Shown here: positions 27,241 to 35,066 of the stretch, one piece after another
Layout of the letters: each line of letters starts with the position of its first letter
Position numbering within the stretch: the first letter of the stretch is position 1
DNA from: Chloroflexota bacterium
Lineage (GTDB): Bacteria; Chloroflexota; Anaerolineae; Aggregatilineales; Phototrophicaceae
DNA length: 64,000 nucleotides
NCBI GenBank assembly: GCA_011523545.1
Contig: WTGN01000027.1
Coordinates: forward strand, 56,632 to 120,631
Reading direction: 5' to 3'
Notes under the pieces: generated by a model
What the model saw: the letters and a program-made list of their open reading frames with translations, nothing else
Database searches by the model: none
Told to the model about the DNA's origin: nothing
Translations under genes and position numbers: made by a program

Positions 27241-28473
27241 ATGAATATGGAAGAACTTTGTACAGGCTTGTGCAGCGTACTGACGGAAACCGGCGTTGAG
27301 CTCGGGCTTGCGTACTTTTTGTCCCTTCTGGCCGGTGTGCTTTTGGTCAGTGGCGTGCCGCTGCTGACGGTCATCATCTTGATCTGGATCGAGCGCAAGG
27401 TCGCCGCCCGGATTCAGGACCGCATCGGGCCGAATCGCGTCGGTCCCGTTGGCCTGCTGCAGACCATCGCCGACATGATCAAGCTATTGAGCAAGGAAGA
27501 CATTACGCCGACCGCCGCCGACCGTGTGCTGTACAACGCGGCGCCACTGGTGTCATTCGCCTCGGTCGTGCTTTTGTGGGCGGTTGTGCCCTTCACGCCC
27601 TTCCACTACGGCGTCGACCTGGAGATTGGCGCGCTGTACTTCGTGGCGATCGCCTCTTTCGGAACGCTGGCGATCATGGCGGCCGGCTGGGCGAGCAACA
27701 ACAAATACGCGCTGCTGGGCGCCTTTCGCGTGGTGGCGCTGCTGGTGAGTTATGAAGTGCCGCTGGTATTTGCCCTGCTGGTGCCGGTGATGCTGGCTGG
27801 CAGCATGAGCCTGGTCGATATCGTCAACGCGCAGAGCGGCATGTGGTTCGTCGTCCTGTCGCCGCTGGCTTTTGTCATCTTCTATATCTCATCGCAAGCC
27901 GAGACCGGCCGCGCGCCCTTCGATCTCATCGAAGCGGAATCCGAATTGGTGGCCGGCTTCAACATCGAATATTCCGGCATGAAGTTTGGCATGTTTTTCG
28001 CCGCCGAGTTTCTGCACGTCTTCACCAATGGCATCATCATGGCGATTTTGTTCTTCGGCGGCTGGATGGGCCCGCTGTATTACGAATCGCCGCTGGTCGC
28101 TTTTGCCTGGCTGGGCGCCAAAGGCGGGCTCATCTACTTCACGACGCTCTGGCTGCGCAACACCGTGCCGCGCCTGCGCATCGACCAAATCATGGCCTTC
28201 AACTGGAAGTTCCTGGTGCCGCTTTCGATCGCCAATCTGATCCTAATTTCGCTGGCGCTGAAGGTCATGCAGGAATTGGGAATCGCCCCGCGCGACATGC
28301 TCTCGGCCAGCTTTGGAGATTTGCTGCCGGCGACGGCGATCCTGCTCGTCATCAATGGCGCGATGATCCTGTATCTGCTGGGCATCATGCGCAAACGCGG
28401 GCGGGAAGCGCGCCGCGAGTCTCGTGACGCGCGCGCAGGCTACCCGCAGGCCGCCGGCGCGGCTCGGCACTAG
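27241..28473 (+). CDS. nuoH: NADH-quinone oxidoreductase subunit H
   Basis: NuoH forms most of the quinone-binding chamber and the link to the proton channels. The 410-residue protein shows eight membrane helices and the typical loops: WIERKVAARIQDRIGPNRVGP (first cytoplasmic loop), ALLGAFRVVALLVSYEVPL, and GRAPFDLIEAESELVAGFN with its run of acidic residues, then LRNTVPRLRIDQIMAFNWK. It starts 15 nt after nuoA. The C-terminal tail after about residue 385 is longer than usual and basic (KRGREARRESRD). Confidence 0.96.
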   Translation: MNMEELCTGLCSVLTETGVELGLAYFLSLLAGVLLVSGVPLLTVIILIWIERKVAARIQDRIGPNRVGPVGLLQTIADMIKLLSKEDITPTAADRVLYNAAPLVSFASVVLLWAVVPFTPFHYGVDLEIGALYFVAIASFGTLAIMAAGWASNNKYALLGAFRVVALLVSYEVPLVFALLVPVMLAGSMSLVDIVNAQSGMWFVVLSPLAFVIFYISSQAETGRAPFDLIEAESELVAGFNIEYSGMKFGMFFAAEFLHVFTNGIIMAILFFGGWMGPLYYESPLVAFAWLGAKGGLIYFTTLWLRNTVPRLRIDQIMAFNWKFLVPLSIANLILISLALKVMQELGIAPRDMLSASFGDLLPATAILLVINGAMILYLLGIMRKRGREARRESRDARAGYPQAAGAARH

Positions 28474-28486
28474 GGAGAGCGGCGAC

Positions 28487-28999
28487 ATGGAATTGAACGC
28501 GATCTCAATCGGCTTTGTCGTCTTCAGCATATTCACGCTGGGCGGCGGCGTCGGCGTCGTGACCACGCGCAATCTTTTTCAAGGCACGATCTGGCTGATG
28601 GTCAGCCTCTTCGGCGTGGCCGGTTACTTTGTTCTGCTGAGCGCGCCCTTCCTGGCGGCGGTGCAGATTCTGGTGTACATCGGCGCCATCGCCATTCTGA
28701 TTACTTTCGCTGTCATGCTGACGCGCAGCGTCGCCCGCATCAAAGAGCGCTATATTCGCATCTTGCCGAGTTTCATCGCGTCGCTGGCGCTCTTCCTGAT
28801 TCTGCTTTTGGGGGTGACGATACCGATTTTCGGCGCGCACTCGCCGGGGTCGATTCCCGAATATGTCGCCTCGACGCGCGATTTGGGGGCGGCGCTTGTT
28901 GATGAGAATGGATATGTTGTGCCCTTCTTGCTCGCTTCGGTTTTGCTGACGGCCGCCATGATCGGGGCGATCTTCATCGCCCGCGACGAGAACGCGTAG
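28487..28999 (+). CDS. nuoJ: NADH-quinone oxidoreductase subunit J
   Basis: A 170-residue membrane subunit of complex I with five helices. The helix-3 signature LLSAPFLAAVQILVYIGAIAILITFAV, split here around the pi-bulge region GAIA, is clear. NuoJ undergoes the conformational change that couples quinone reduction to pumping. The ATG at 28487 is preceded by AGGGAGAG and lies 13 nt after the nuoH stop; a longer frame that starts inside nuoH is not used. nuoK follows after 13 nt. Confidence 0.92.
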   Translation: MELNAISIGFVVFSIFTLGGGVGVVTTRNLFQGTIWLMVSLFGVAGYFVLLSAPFLAAVQILVYIGAIAILITFAVMLTRSVARIKERYIRILPSFIASLALFLILLLGVTIPIFGAHSPGSIPEYVASTRDLGAALVDENGYVVPFLLASVLLTAAMIGAIFIARDENA

Positions 29000-29012
29000 G
29001 GAGGCGCGAGTG

Positions 29013-29330
29013 ATGGTACCTCTCTGGATGTATCTCGCGGTCGCTGCCGCACTATTCTCAATCGGCGTCTTTGGCGTCCTGGCGCGGCGCAACGCGGTCG
29101 CCATCTTAATGAGCGTCGAGTTGATGCTGAACGCGGTCAATATCAACCTGGTCGCCTTCTGGCGCTACAGCGAGACGGGCACCGACCTGCTGCTCAACGG
29201 TTATGCTTTCACCGCATTCGTGTTGATTGTGGCCGCGGCGGAAGCGGCGGTCGGCCTGGCTATCATCATCACGGTGTATCGCAATCGGCGTTCGGTCATC
29301 CCGGAAGAAGCCGCGACGCTGAAAGGTTAA
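29013..29330 (+). CDS. nuoK: NADH-quinone oxidoreductase subunit K
   Basis: NuoK is the small MrpC-like subunit with three membrane helices. The two conserved intramembrane glutamates needed for proton transfer are visible in ILMSVELMLNAVNINLVAF and in VLIVAAAEAAVGLAIII. Length is 105 residues, close to the standard 100. A GTG one codon earlier (29010) is an alternative start; GGGAGGCG fits the ATG at 29013 better. nuoL follows after 8 nt. Confidence 0.94.
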   Translation: MVPLWMYLAVAAALFSIGVFGVLARRNAVAILMSVELMLNAVNINLVAFWRYSETGTDLLLNGYAFTAFVLIVAAAEAAVGLAIIITVYRNRRSVIPEEAATLKG

Positions 29331-29338
29331 GGACCGCT

Positions 29339-31687
29339 ATGGATTTTCTCAACGATCCACATGTGCTGCCCTGGCTGATCCCGGCCGGTCCGCTGTTGGC
29401 CTTTCTCATCATCACGCTCATTACCAACAAGACGAAATTGGTCCCGGCCAGCGATCATCACGAATACGGCGGTCATCATCCGGATTACGATGGCATGCTA
29501 GTGCCGGTAGTGGCGCGGTACAGCCGAATCATCAGCGTCGCCGTTGGCATGGCGGGCGTCATCGCCGCGCTCTTAGTCAGCTGGCGCACGCTGCTCGACG
29601 CCTCGCAGCTGCATCACATCGGTGAAGAAGTCCTCGCCAGCAGCATCGCCTGGATGGACACCGGCGCGACGACCTTTAACATGGGCATCCTCATTGATCC
29701 CGCCACCGTGCTTATGCTGGTCATGGTGCCGATCGCGGTCTTGATGATCTTCATCTATTCCATCGGCTATATGGCGCATGACCCGCGGCAAGCCCGGTTC
29801 TTCGCCCTCATTTCACTCTTCGCCGGCGCCATGCTCACGCTGGTGGTCGCCGATAATGTGCTGCTGCTTTTCGTCGGCTGGGAGATTATGGGCGTCTGCT
29901 CCTACATGCTCATCGGCTTCTGGTTCGAAAAAGAAAGCGCCTACAAAGCGGCCATCAAAGCCTTCACCACCACGCGCATCGCCGATGTCGTCATGCTGCT
30001 GGGCATCGCCTATCTTTACAGCATCACCGGCACGCTCAGCTTCCGCGAAATTATGTACAACCCGGAGACGCTGGACCTGCTGGCGACGACCACGCCGATC
30101 ATCTTCGGCGGCTGGACGGTCAGCGCGGCGAGCATCATCGGCATCTTCCTTATTATCGGCACGGTCGGCAAATCGGCGCAGTTCCCCCTGCACGTTTGGC
30201 TGCCCGATGCGATGGAGGGTCCGACGCCGGTCAGCGCGATGATTCACGCGGCGGCTATGGTCTCGGCCGGCATCTTTGCTTTGATACGCCTTTATCCGCT
30301 CTTCGCCGCCGGTGGCGACCCGCATCACGGCATCCTGACCGAGCCGCTGGCATTCATGGCGGTGGTCGGCGCTTTCACCGCGCTGCTCGCGGCGACGATG
30401 GCGGTGGCGCAGAACGATGTCAAAGCGGTGCTCGCGTATTCGACGATTTCACAACTTGGCTTCATGATGGCGGCGCTTGGCATCGGCGCCTATATCGCGG
30501 CCGCCTTCCATCTCATCACCCACGCATTTTTCAAGGCGCTGCTCTTTATGGCGGCCGGCTCGGTCATCCATGGCATGGAGCATGGCGAGCATCACGTCCA
30601 CGAACATAGTCATGATCAGGACCATCCTCCCCCTGATGCTTCGGGGGGATTGAGGGGGGTTGAGCATTTCGACCCACAGGACATGCGCAATATGGGTGGG
30701 CTGCGCAAGACGATGCCGGTTACTTTCTGGACATTCTTGATCGGCGGCTTGTCGCTATCGGGCTTGCCCATCATCACGGCCGGTTTCTGGTCGAAAGACG
30801 AAATTCTGGCCGATGCCTGGCTGGTGCTGGACAAGTATGGCAGCGGCGCGCATGGCATGGTGTTTGTTATGCTGGCGCTGGCCGCTTTCATGACCGCTTT
30901 CTACACGATGCGGCAGATATCGCTGACATTCGGCGGCGAGCCACGCAGCGAAGCGGCGGCGCACGCCAACCTGGGGCGGGGCCTTGTCAGCTTCACCATG
31001 ACGCTGCCGCTTGTGATCCTGGCCGTTTTCGCCATCGGCGCAGGCTTCGTCGGCGTGCCAACAGACTTCCCGCTGCTGGGGCCGATCTTTTCGCCCGAAT
31101 ACAACGCCTTCCATCATTTGGTCATTGAGGCGCTGCCGCTGCCCGAGGCGACGGCCGCCTACACGTCGCTGCCCGATTATCACCCGAAGGCGCCGCCCTT
31201 TAACATCGTGCCGGTCGCGACCTCGTTCATTGTGGCGCTCTTGGGGCTTTGGCTGGGATACATGGTCTATTGGCGCAAGCCGCTCAAAGCGGGGCAGAAG
31301 GACCCGATGGAGAACTTCCTCGGCCCCCTGCATCCGATCTTGCAGAATCGCTATTATCTGGACGATGTGTATATCGCCCTGTTCGTCAAGCCGTCGCAAT
31401 GGCTGGCGCGGCAGGTGATCGCCTTTCTCGATCGCGGCATCATCGACGCGCTGCTGCACATCATCGCGCGGGTCTTCACCTGGCTGGGCGATTTGATCAA
31501 GGTCTTGAACCTGTGGCTGATTGATGGCGTCGGCGACGGGATTCCCATCGCCATTTTCAACTTCGGCGGCTGGCTACGGCGCGCGCAAACCGGGCGCGTC
31601 CAGCAATATCTGCTTGTGGTTCTGGCGGCGGCGGTGGTAATCGGCGTCGTATTGGTATTGTCGTCGGGCGCGGCGCGGCCGTTGTAG
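29339..31687 (+). CDS. nuoL: NADH-quinone oxidoreductase subunit L, long form with a His-rich loop and a repeat inserted in frame
   Basis: NuoL is the terminal antiporter-like proton channel. Key residues are kept: TM5 Glu in LFVGWEIMGVCSY, TM7 Lys in IIGTVGKSAQFPLHVWLPDAMEGPTP, TM8 His/Leu region IHAAAMVSAGIF, and TM12 Lys in GFWSKDEI. At 782 residues it is far longer than the 613 of E. coli. Extra sequence includes a His-rich N-terminal loop (about 38-48), a His-rich loop at about 414-445 (HGEHHVHEHSHDQDH then PPPDASGGLRG, encoded by a palindromic repeat) and a long lateral helix after about residue 660 (RYYLDDVYIALF to GGWLRRAQ) before the last helix. Confidence 0.95.
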   Translation: MDFLNDPHVLPWLIPAGPLLAFLIITLITNKTKLVPASDHHEYGGHHPDYDGMLVPVVARYSRIISVAVGMAGVIAALLVSWRTLLDASQLHHIGEEVLASSIAWMDTGATTFNMGILIDPATVLMLVMVPIAVLMIFIYSIGYMAHDPRQARFFALISLFAGAMLTLVVADNVLLLFVGWEIMGVCSYMLIGFWFEKESAYKAAIKAFTTTRIADVVMLLGIAYLYSITGTLSFREIMYNPETLDLLATTTPIIFGGWTVSAASIIGIFLIIGTVGKSAQFPLHVWLPDAMEGPTPVSAMIHAAAMVSAGIFALIRLYPLFAAGGDPHHGILTEPLAFMAVVGAFTALLAATMAVAQNDVKAVLAYSTISQLGFMMAALGIGAYIAAAFHLITHAFFKALLFMAAGSVIHGMEHGEHHVHEHSHDQDHPPPDASGGLRGVEHFDPQDMRNMGGLRKTMPVTFWTFLIGGLSLSGLPIITAGFWSKDEILADAWLVLDKYGSGAHGMVFVMLALAAFMTAFYTMRQISLTFGGEPRSEAAAHANLGRGLVSFTMTLPLVILAVFAIGAGFVGVPTDFPLLGPIFSPEYNAFHHLVIEALPLPEATAAYTSLPDYHPKAPPFNIVPVATSFIVALLGLWLGYMVYWRKPLKAGQKDPMENFLGPLHPILQNRYYLDDVYIALFVKPSQWLARQVIAFLDRGIIDALLHIIARVFTWLGDLIKVLNLWLIDGVGDGIPIAIFNFGGWLRRAQTGRVQQYLLVVLAAAVVIGVVLVLSSGAARPL
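30624..30660 (+). repeat. Palindromic repeat family R2, copy 2, inside nuoL
   Basis: ATCC-T-CCCCC, a TGATGCTTC loop and GGGGGGAT form a hairpin, followed by TGAGGGGGGT. Bases 30648-30660 are the exact complement of the 13 bases at 1558-1570. It is translated in frame as PPPDASGGLRG in a loop between membrane helices. Confidence 0.55.
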
Positions 31688-31699
31688 GGAGACGCATTC

Positions 31700-33334
31700 A
31701 TGGTCGACATTTTCGGAATTGACGCGCTCTCGGTTTTGATCTTCGGGCCCGCGCTCAGCGCCTTCGTCGTCGCGGCGATCGCGTCCTTCGGCACGAGCAA
31801 GGAGGTCGGGCGTTGGCTGGCGCTGATTCTGTCGCTGCTCTTTGCCATTCTCTCGATTAAGGTCTTCGTCGATTATCAGGCGGCCGGCCTCGCCATTGGC
31901 GATGATCAATTCATTGTGGCACAGGATGTCGCCTGGTTTGAAGCGCTGGGCGCGCGCTGGACGCTGGGCATCGACGGCATCAGCGCGGTCATGATCCTGC
32001 TCACCGGCATCTTGACGCCGCTGGCGATCCTGGCCAGTTGGAATATCGAAGACCGCCCGAATATGCACCTGGCGCTGCTGCTCTTCTTCGAGACTGGCAG
32101 CATGGGCGTCTTCGCGGCGATGGACCTGATGGTCTTCTTCCTGTTCTACGAATTGACGCTGGTGCCGATGTACTTCCTCATCAATCAATGGGGCAGCATG
32201 CCCAAAGCCGGCGTCAAATTCAGCGGCCGCTTTTACGCCTCGACCAAGTTCATGATCTACTCTTTCGGCGGGACGCTTGGCATGCTGCTGGCGACGCAGT
32301 TGATCGGCTGGTCGGCTGGCACCTACAGCATGGAGACATTGACCGCGACCTGGCCCCTATTCCGTCAAGGCGAGGCATTGCTGGGCATCGACGTCAGCAC
32401 GGTGAAGGCGCTGGCATTCGCCGGGTTCTTCGTCGCCTTTTGCATCAAAGTGCCGATCTGGCCATTCCACACCTGGCTGCCCGACGCGCACGGCGAAGCG
32501 CCGACCGCCGGCTCGATGCTGTTGGCCGGCATCATGCTGAAGCTGGGCGCTTACGGTTTCATTCGCCTGGTCATCCCGCTCTTCCCCGATGTCTGGCTGA
32601 CCGAAGTTGTCATCATCGGCGTCAATGTGGCGACGCTCTTTGCGATACTGTCCGTTGTCGGCATCGTGCTCGGGGCTTTCGCCGCCTTTGGGCAGACGGA
32701 TTTCAAGCGCCTTGTCGCCTACAGCTCGGTTAATCACATGGGCTTTGTCGGCATCGGTATCGCAGTCTTCGCGCAGACCTACGCCCAACTCTGGAGTGGC
32801 GCGAACCCGGACGCTGATATTCAGTCGGCGATCCTGGCGGGCAATGGCACGGTGCTGCAAATGTTCAATCACGGGCTGAGCTCGGCCGGTATGTTTTTGC
32901 TCGCCGGCGCGCTCTATCACAAGACACATACGCGCGACCTTAACGATTACGGCGGGCTCTGGGTGAAAGCGCCGGTCTATGGCGGCATTCTGCTCTTCAC
33001 CAGTTTCGCCAGCCTGGGCTTGCCGGGCTTGAATGGCTTCGTCAGCGAGTTTCTCATCGTGCGCGGTTCCTGGCCCGTCTTCACCGCCTTGACCACCATC
33101 GCCATGATCGGCCTGCTATTCACCGGCGCTTATATATTGAAAGGCATCCGCGCCGTTTTGCACGGTCCATTCAACTTGCGCTGGCGGGGCTACAATCTGG
33201 AATTGACGCGCGCCGAACTGCTTGGCATCGCGCCGCTGCTCGCGCTGATGCTTCTTACGGGCGTATATCCCAACTGGATCCTGCCGATGATCAACACCAC
33301 GGTCTCGACCATTTTTGTTCGTTTAGCGAGCTAG
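31700..33334 (+). CDS. nuoM: NADH-quinone oxidoreductase subunit M, first copy
   Basis: An antiporter-like proton-pumping subunit with 14 predicted helices, 544 residues. The conserved charged residues are all present: Glu151 in FLFYELTLVPMY (TM5), Lys250 in FCIKVPIWPFHTWLPDAH (TM7), Lys281 in GIMLKLGAYG (TM8) and the TM12 Glu in NGFVSEFLI. A good GGGAGACG ribosome binding site precedes the ATG. It is followed after 10 nt by a second, divergent nuoM, which suggests a complex I with one pumping module more than the standard three. Confidence 0.95.
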   Translation: MVDIFGIDALSVLIFGPALSAFVVAAIASFGTSKEVGRWLALILSLLFAILSIKVFVDYQAAGLAIGDDQFIVAQDVAWFEALGARWTLGIDGISAVMILLTGILTPLAILASWNIEDRPNMHLALLLFFETGSMGVFAAMDLMVFFLFYELTLVPMYFLINQWGSMPKAGVKFSGRFYASTKFMIYSFGGTLGMLLATQLIGWSAGTYSMETLTATWPLFRQGEALLGIDVSTVKALAFAGFFVAFCIKVPIWPFHTWLPDAHGEAPTAGSMLLAGIMLKLGAYGFIRLVIPLFPDVWLTEVVIIGVNVATLFAILSVVGIVLGAFAAFGQTDFKRLVAYSSVNHMGFVGIGIAVFAQTYAQLWSGANPDADIQSAILAGNGTVLQMFNHGLSSAGMFLLAGALYHKTHTRDLNDYGGLWVKAPVYGGILLFTSFASLGLPGLNGFVSEFLIVRGSWPVFTALTTIAMIGLLFTGAYILKGIRAVLHGPFNLRWRGYNLELTRAELLGIAPLLALMLLTGVYPNWILPMINTTVSTIFVRLAS

Positions 33335-33344
33335 GAATTCGTAA

Positions 33345-35066
33345 ATGGAATCTACCGGATTCTCAGTTCTCACTGCCATCATCTTCATCCCGATCATCGC
33401 AGGCGTGGTCATCCTCTTCCTCGATCGCCGGAATCGCGATCTGGTGCGCGGCGTCGGCGTGACGGCTGCTTCGGCCGTGCTGGCGCTCTCGCTCGCGGTC
33501 TTCTTCGGCTACGACAATTATGTCAAAACCGACGGCGGCTTGATTGATCAGCAGACTGCAATGCTCGAATCGGGCGCCGATTTGAGCGGGGCGCAGATGT
33601 TCGCCGACGCGCTCGCTTTCGAGCAGCGGGTCGTCTGGGTCGAATCGCTCGGCATCGCTTATCATGTCGGCGTGGACGGCGTTTCGGCACCAATGGTATT
33701 GCTGACCGGCATGGTTGCGGTCGCCGGTGTGCTGATCTCCTGGAATATCCAGGATCGCCTGCGCGAATTCATGGCCTTCTTCATGTTTCTGGTCGCGGGC
33801 GTTTTCGGCGTATTCATCGCCGTCGATCTCTTTATGCTCTTCTTCTTTTATGAGCTGGCGATCTTCCCGATGTATCTGCTCATCGCCGGCTGGGGCTGGG
33901 TCAAGCTGCGCGAGTACGCGGCGATGAAGCTGACACTATATATCCTCGTCGGCTCGGTTTTCGCGCTGGTGGGCGCGGTGGCGATGTATTTTGCCGCCGG
34001 CGCCTTTTTCAGCGGGAGCGGCGCTGATGTCTTTGAGGCAGCCGTCGCGGGCGGGCTCTTGCCGGCCGATAGCGGACCCTACAGCTGGAGCATCGTGCAG
34101 TTGACGCTGGCGGCGGAGAACGGCGCCTATGGCATCGACATCCTGGGCATCGAGGGCCTGAATTTTGCCAAGTTCTGGTTCCCCTTCATGTTCATGGGTT
34201 TCGGCGTTTTGGCGGGTGTCTTCCCCTTTCACAACTGGTCGCCCGATGGTCATGTCGCCGCGCCGACAGCGGTCTCAATGATCCATGCCGGCGTGTTGAT
34301 GAAGGTTGGCGCTTTCGCCGCTTTGCGCTCGGGTGTGCAGCTGCTGCCCGAAGGCGCCGATACGCATCTGCCCTGGATGGTATTCCTGACGCTTATCAAC
34401 GTTGTCTACGGCGCGCTCATCGCCTTTCGCCAGCGCGACTTCAAATATGTCATCGGCTTCTCCTCGGTCAGCCACATGGGGCTGGTCAGCATGGGCTGGG
34501 CGACGATGAACCTGACCGGCATGACTGGCGCCGGCATTCAAATGTTCAGCCACGGCGCGATGACGGCGCTTTTCTTCGGCGTCGTTGGCATGGTCTACGA
34601 CCGCTCGCACACGCGTGATATCCCCAGCCTGGGCGGCTTCATGAAAGTGATGCCCTGGGTCGGCGTCGCTTTTGTCATCGGCGGTTTGACCAGCATGGGC
34701 ATGCCCGGCTTGAGCGGCTTCATCGCCGAATTCCCGATCTTCCAGGGCATGTGGGCCGCCTCCGAGCAGATCACGCTGCAGCTGGGCGCATTCCAACTCA
34801 GCAATTATTACAGTGTGCTCGTCATCATATCGGCCCTGGGCATCGTCATCACCGCCGCTTATGTGCTGCGCGTCGCCGGGCAGGTCTTCTTCGGCGAATT
34901 TGACGGCGAGCGTTTTCACGATGTCGGCAATATCGACATGACCGACCGCATCGTGCTGATTATCCTCGGCGCCCCGCTGCTCATCCTCGGCCTCTACCCG
35001 CCGATCATGGCGCCTATGATTGAATCCGGCATCCGACCCATTATCGCCTTGTTGGGAGGTGGCTAG
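33345..35066 (+). CDS. nuoM: NADH-quinone oxidoreductase subunit M, second copy without the TM7 lysine
   Basis: 573 residues, clearly NuoM-like (FFFYELAIFPMYLLIAGWG, HAGVLMKVGAFAALR, GMPGLSGFIAEFPIF) but diverged from the first copy, with a longer loop at about 218-265. Glu170 (TM5), Lys320 (TM8) and the TM12 Glu are kept. In TM7, where other antiporter-like subunits have K-x-P-x-x-P-x-H, this one reads LAGVFPFH: Leu289 stands in the lysine position and Gly replaces the Pro. The nearest lysine is Lys276, 13 residues earlier. The gene is in frame and uninterrupted and its stop abuts the nuoN ATG, so it is expressed and not decayed. Confidence 0.93.
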   Translation: MESTGFSVLTAIIFIPIIAGVVILFLDRRNRDLVRGVGVTAASAVLALSLAVFFGYDNYVKTDGGLIDQQTAMLESGADLSGAQMFADALAFEQRVVWVESLGIAYHVGVDGVSAPMVLLTGMVAVAGVLISWNIQDRLREFMAFFMFLVAGVFGVFIAVDLFMLFFFYELAIFPMYLLIAGWGWVKLREYAAMKLTLYILVGSVFALVGAVAMYFAAGAFFSGSGADVFEAAVAGGLLPADSGPYSWSIVQLTLAAENGAYGIDILGIEGLNFAKFWFPFMFMGFGVLAGVFPFHNWSPDGHVAAPTAVSMIHAGVLMKVGAFAALRSGVQLLPEGADTHLPWMVFLTLINVVYGALIAFRQRDFKYVIGFSSVSHMGLVSMGWATMNLTGMTGAGIQMFSHGAMTALFFGVVGMVYDRSHTRDIPSLGGFMKVMPWVGVAFVIGGLTSMGMPGLSGFIAEFPIFQGMWAASEQITLQLGAFQLSNYYSVLVIISALGIVITAAYVLRVAGQVFFGEFDGERFHDVGNIDMTDRIVLIILGAPLLILGLYPPIMAPMIESGIRPIIALLGGG

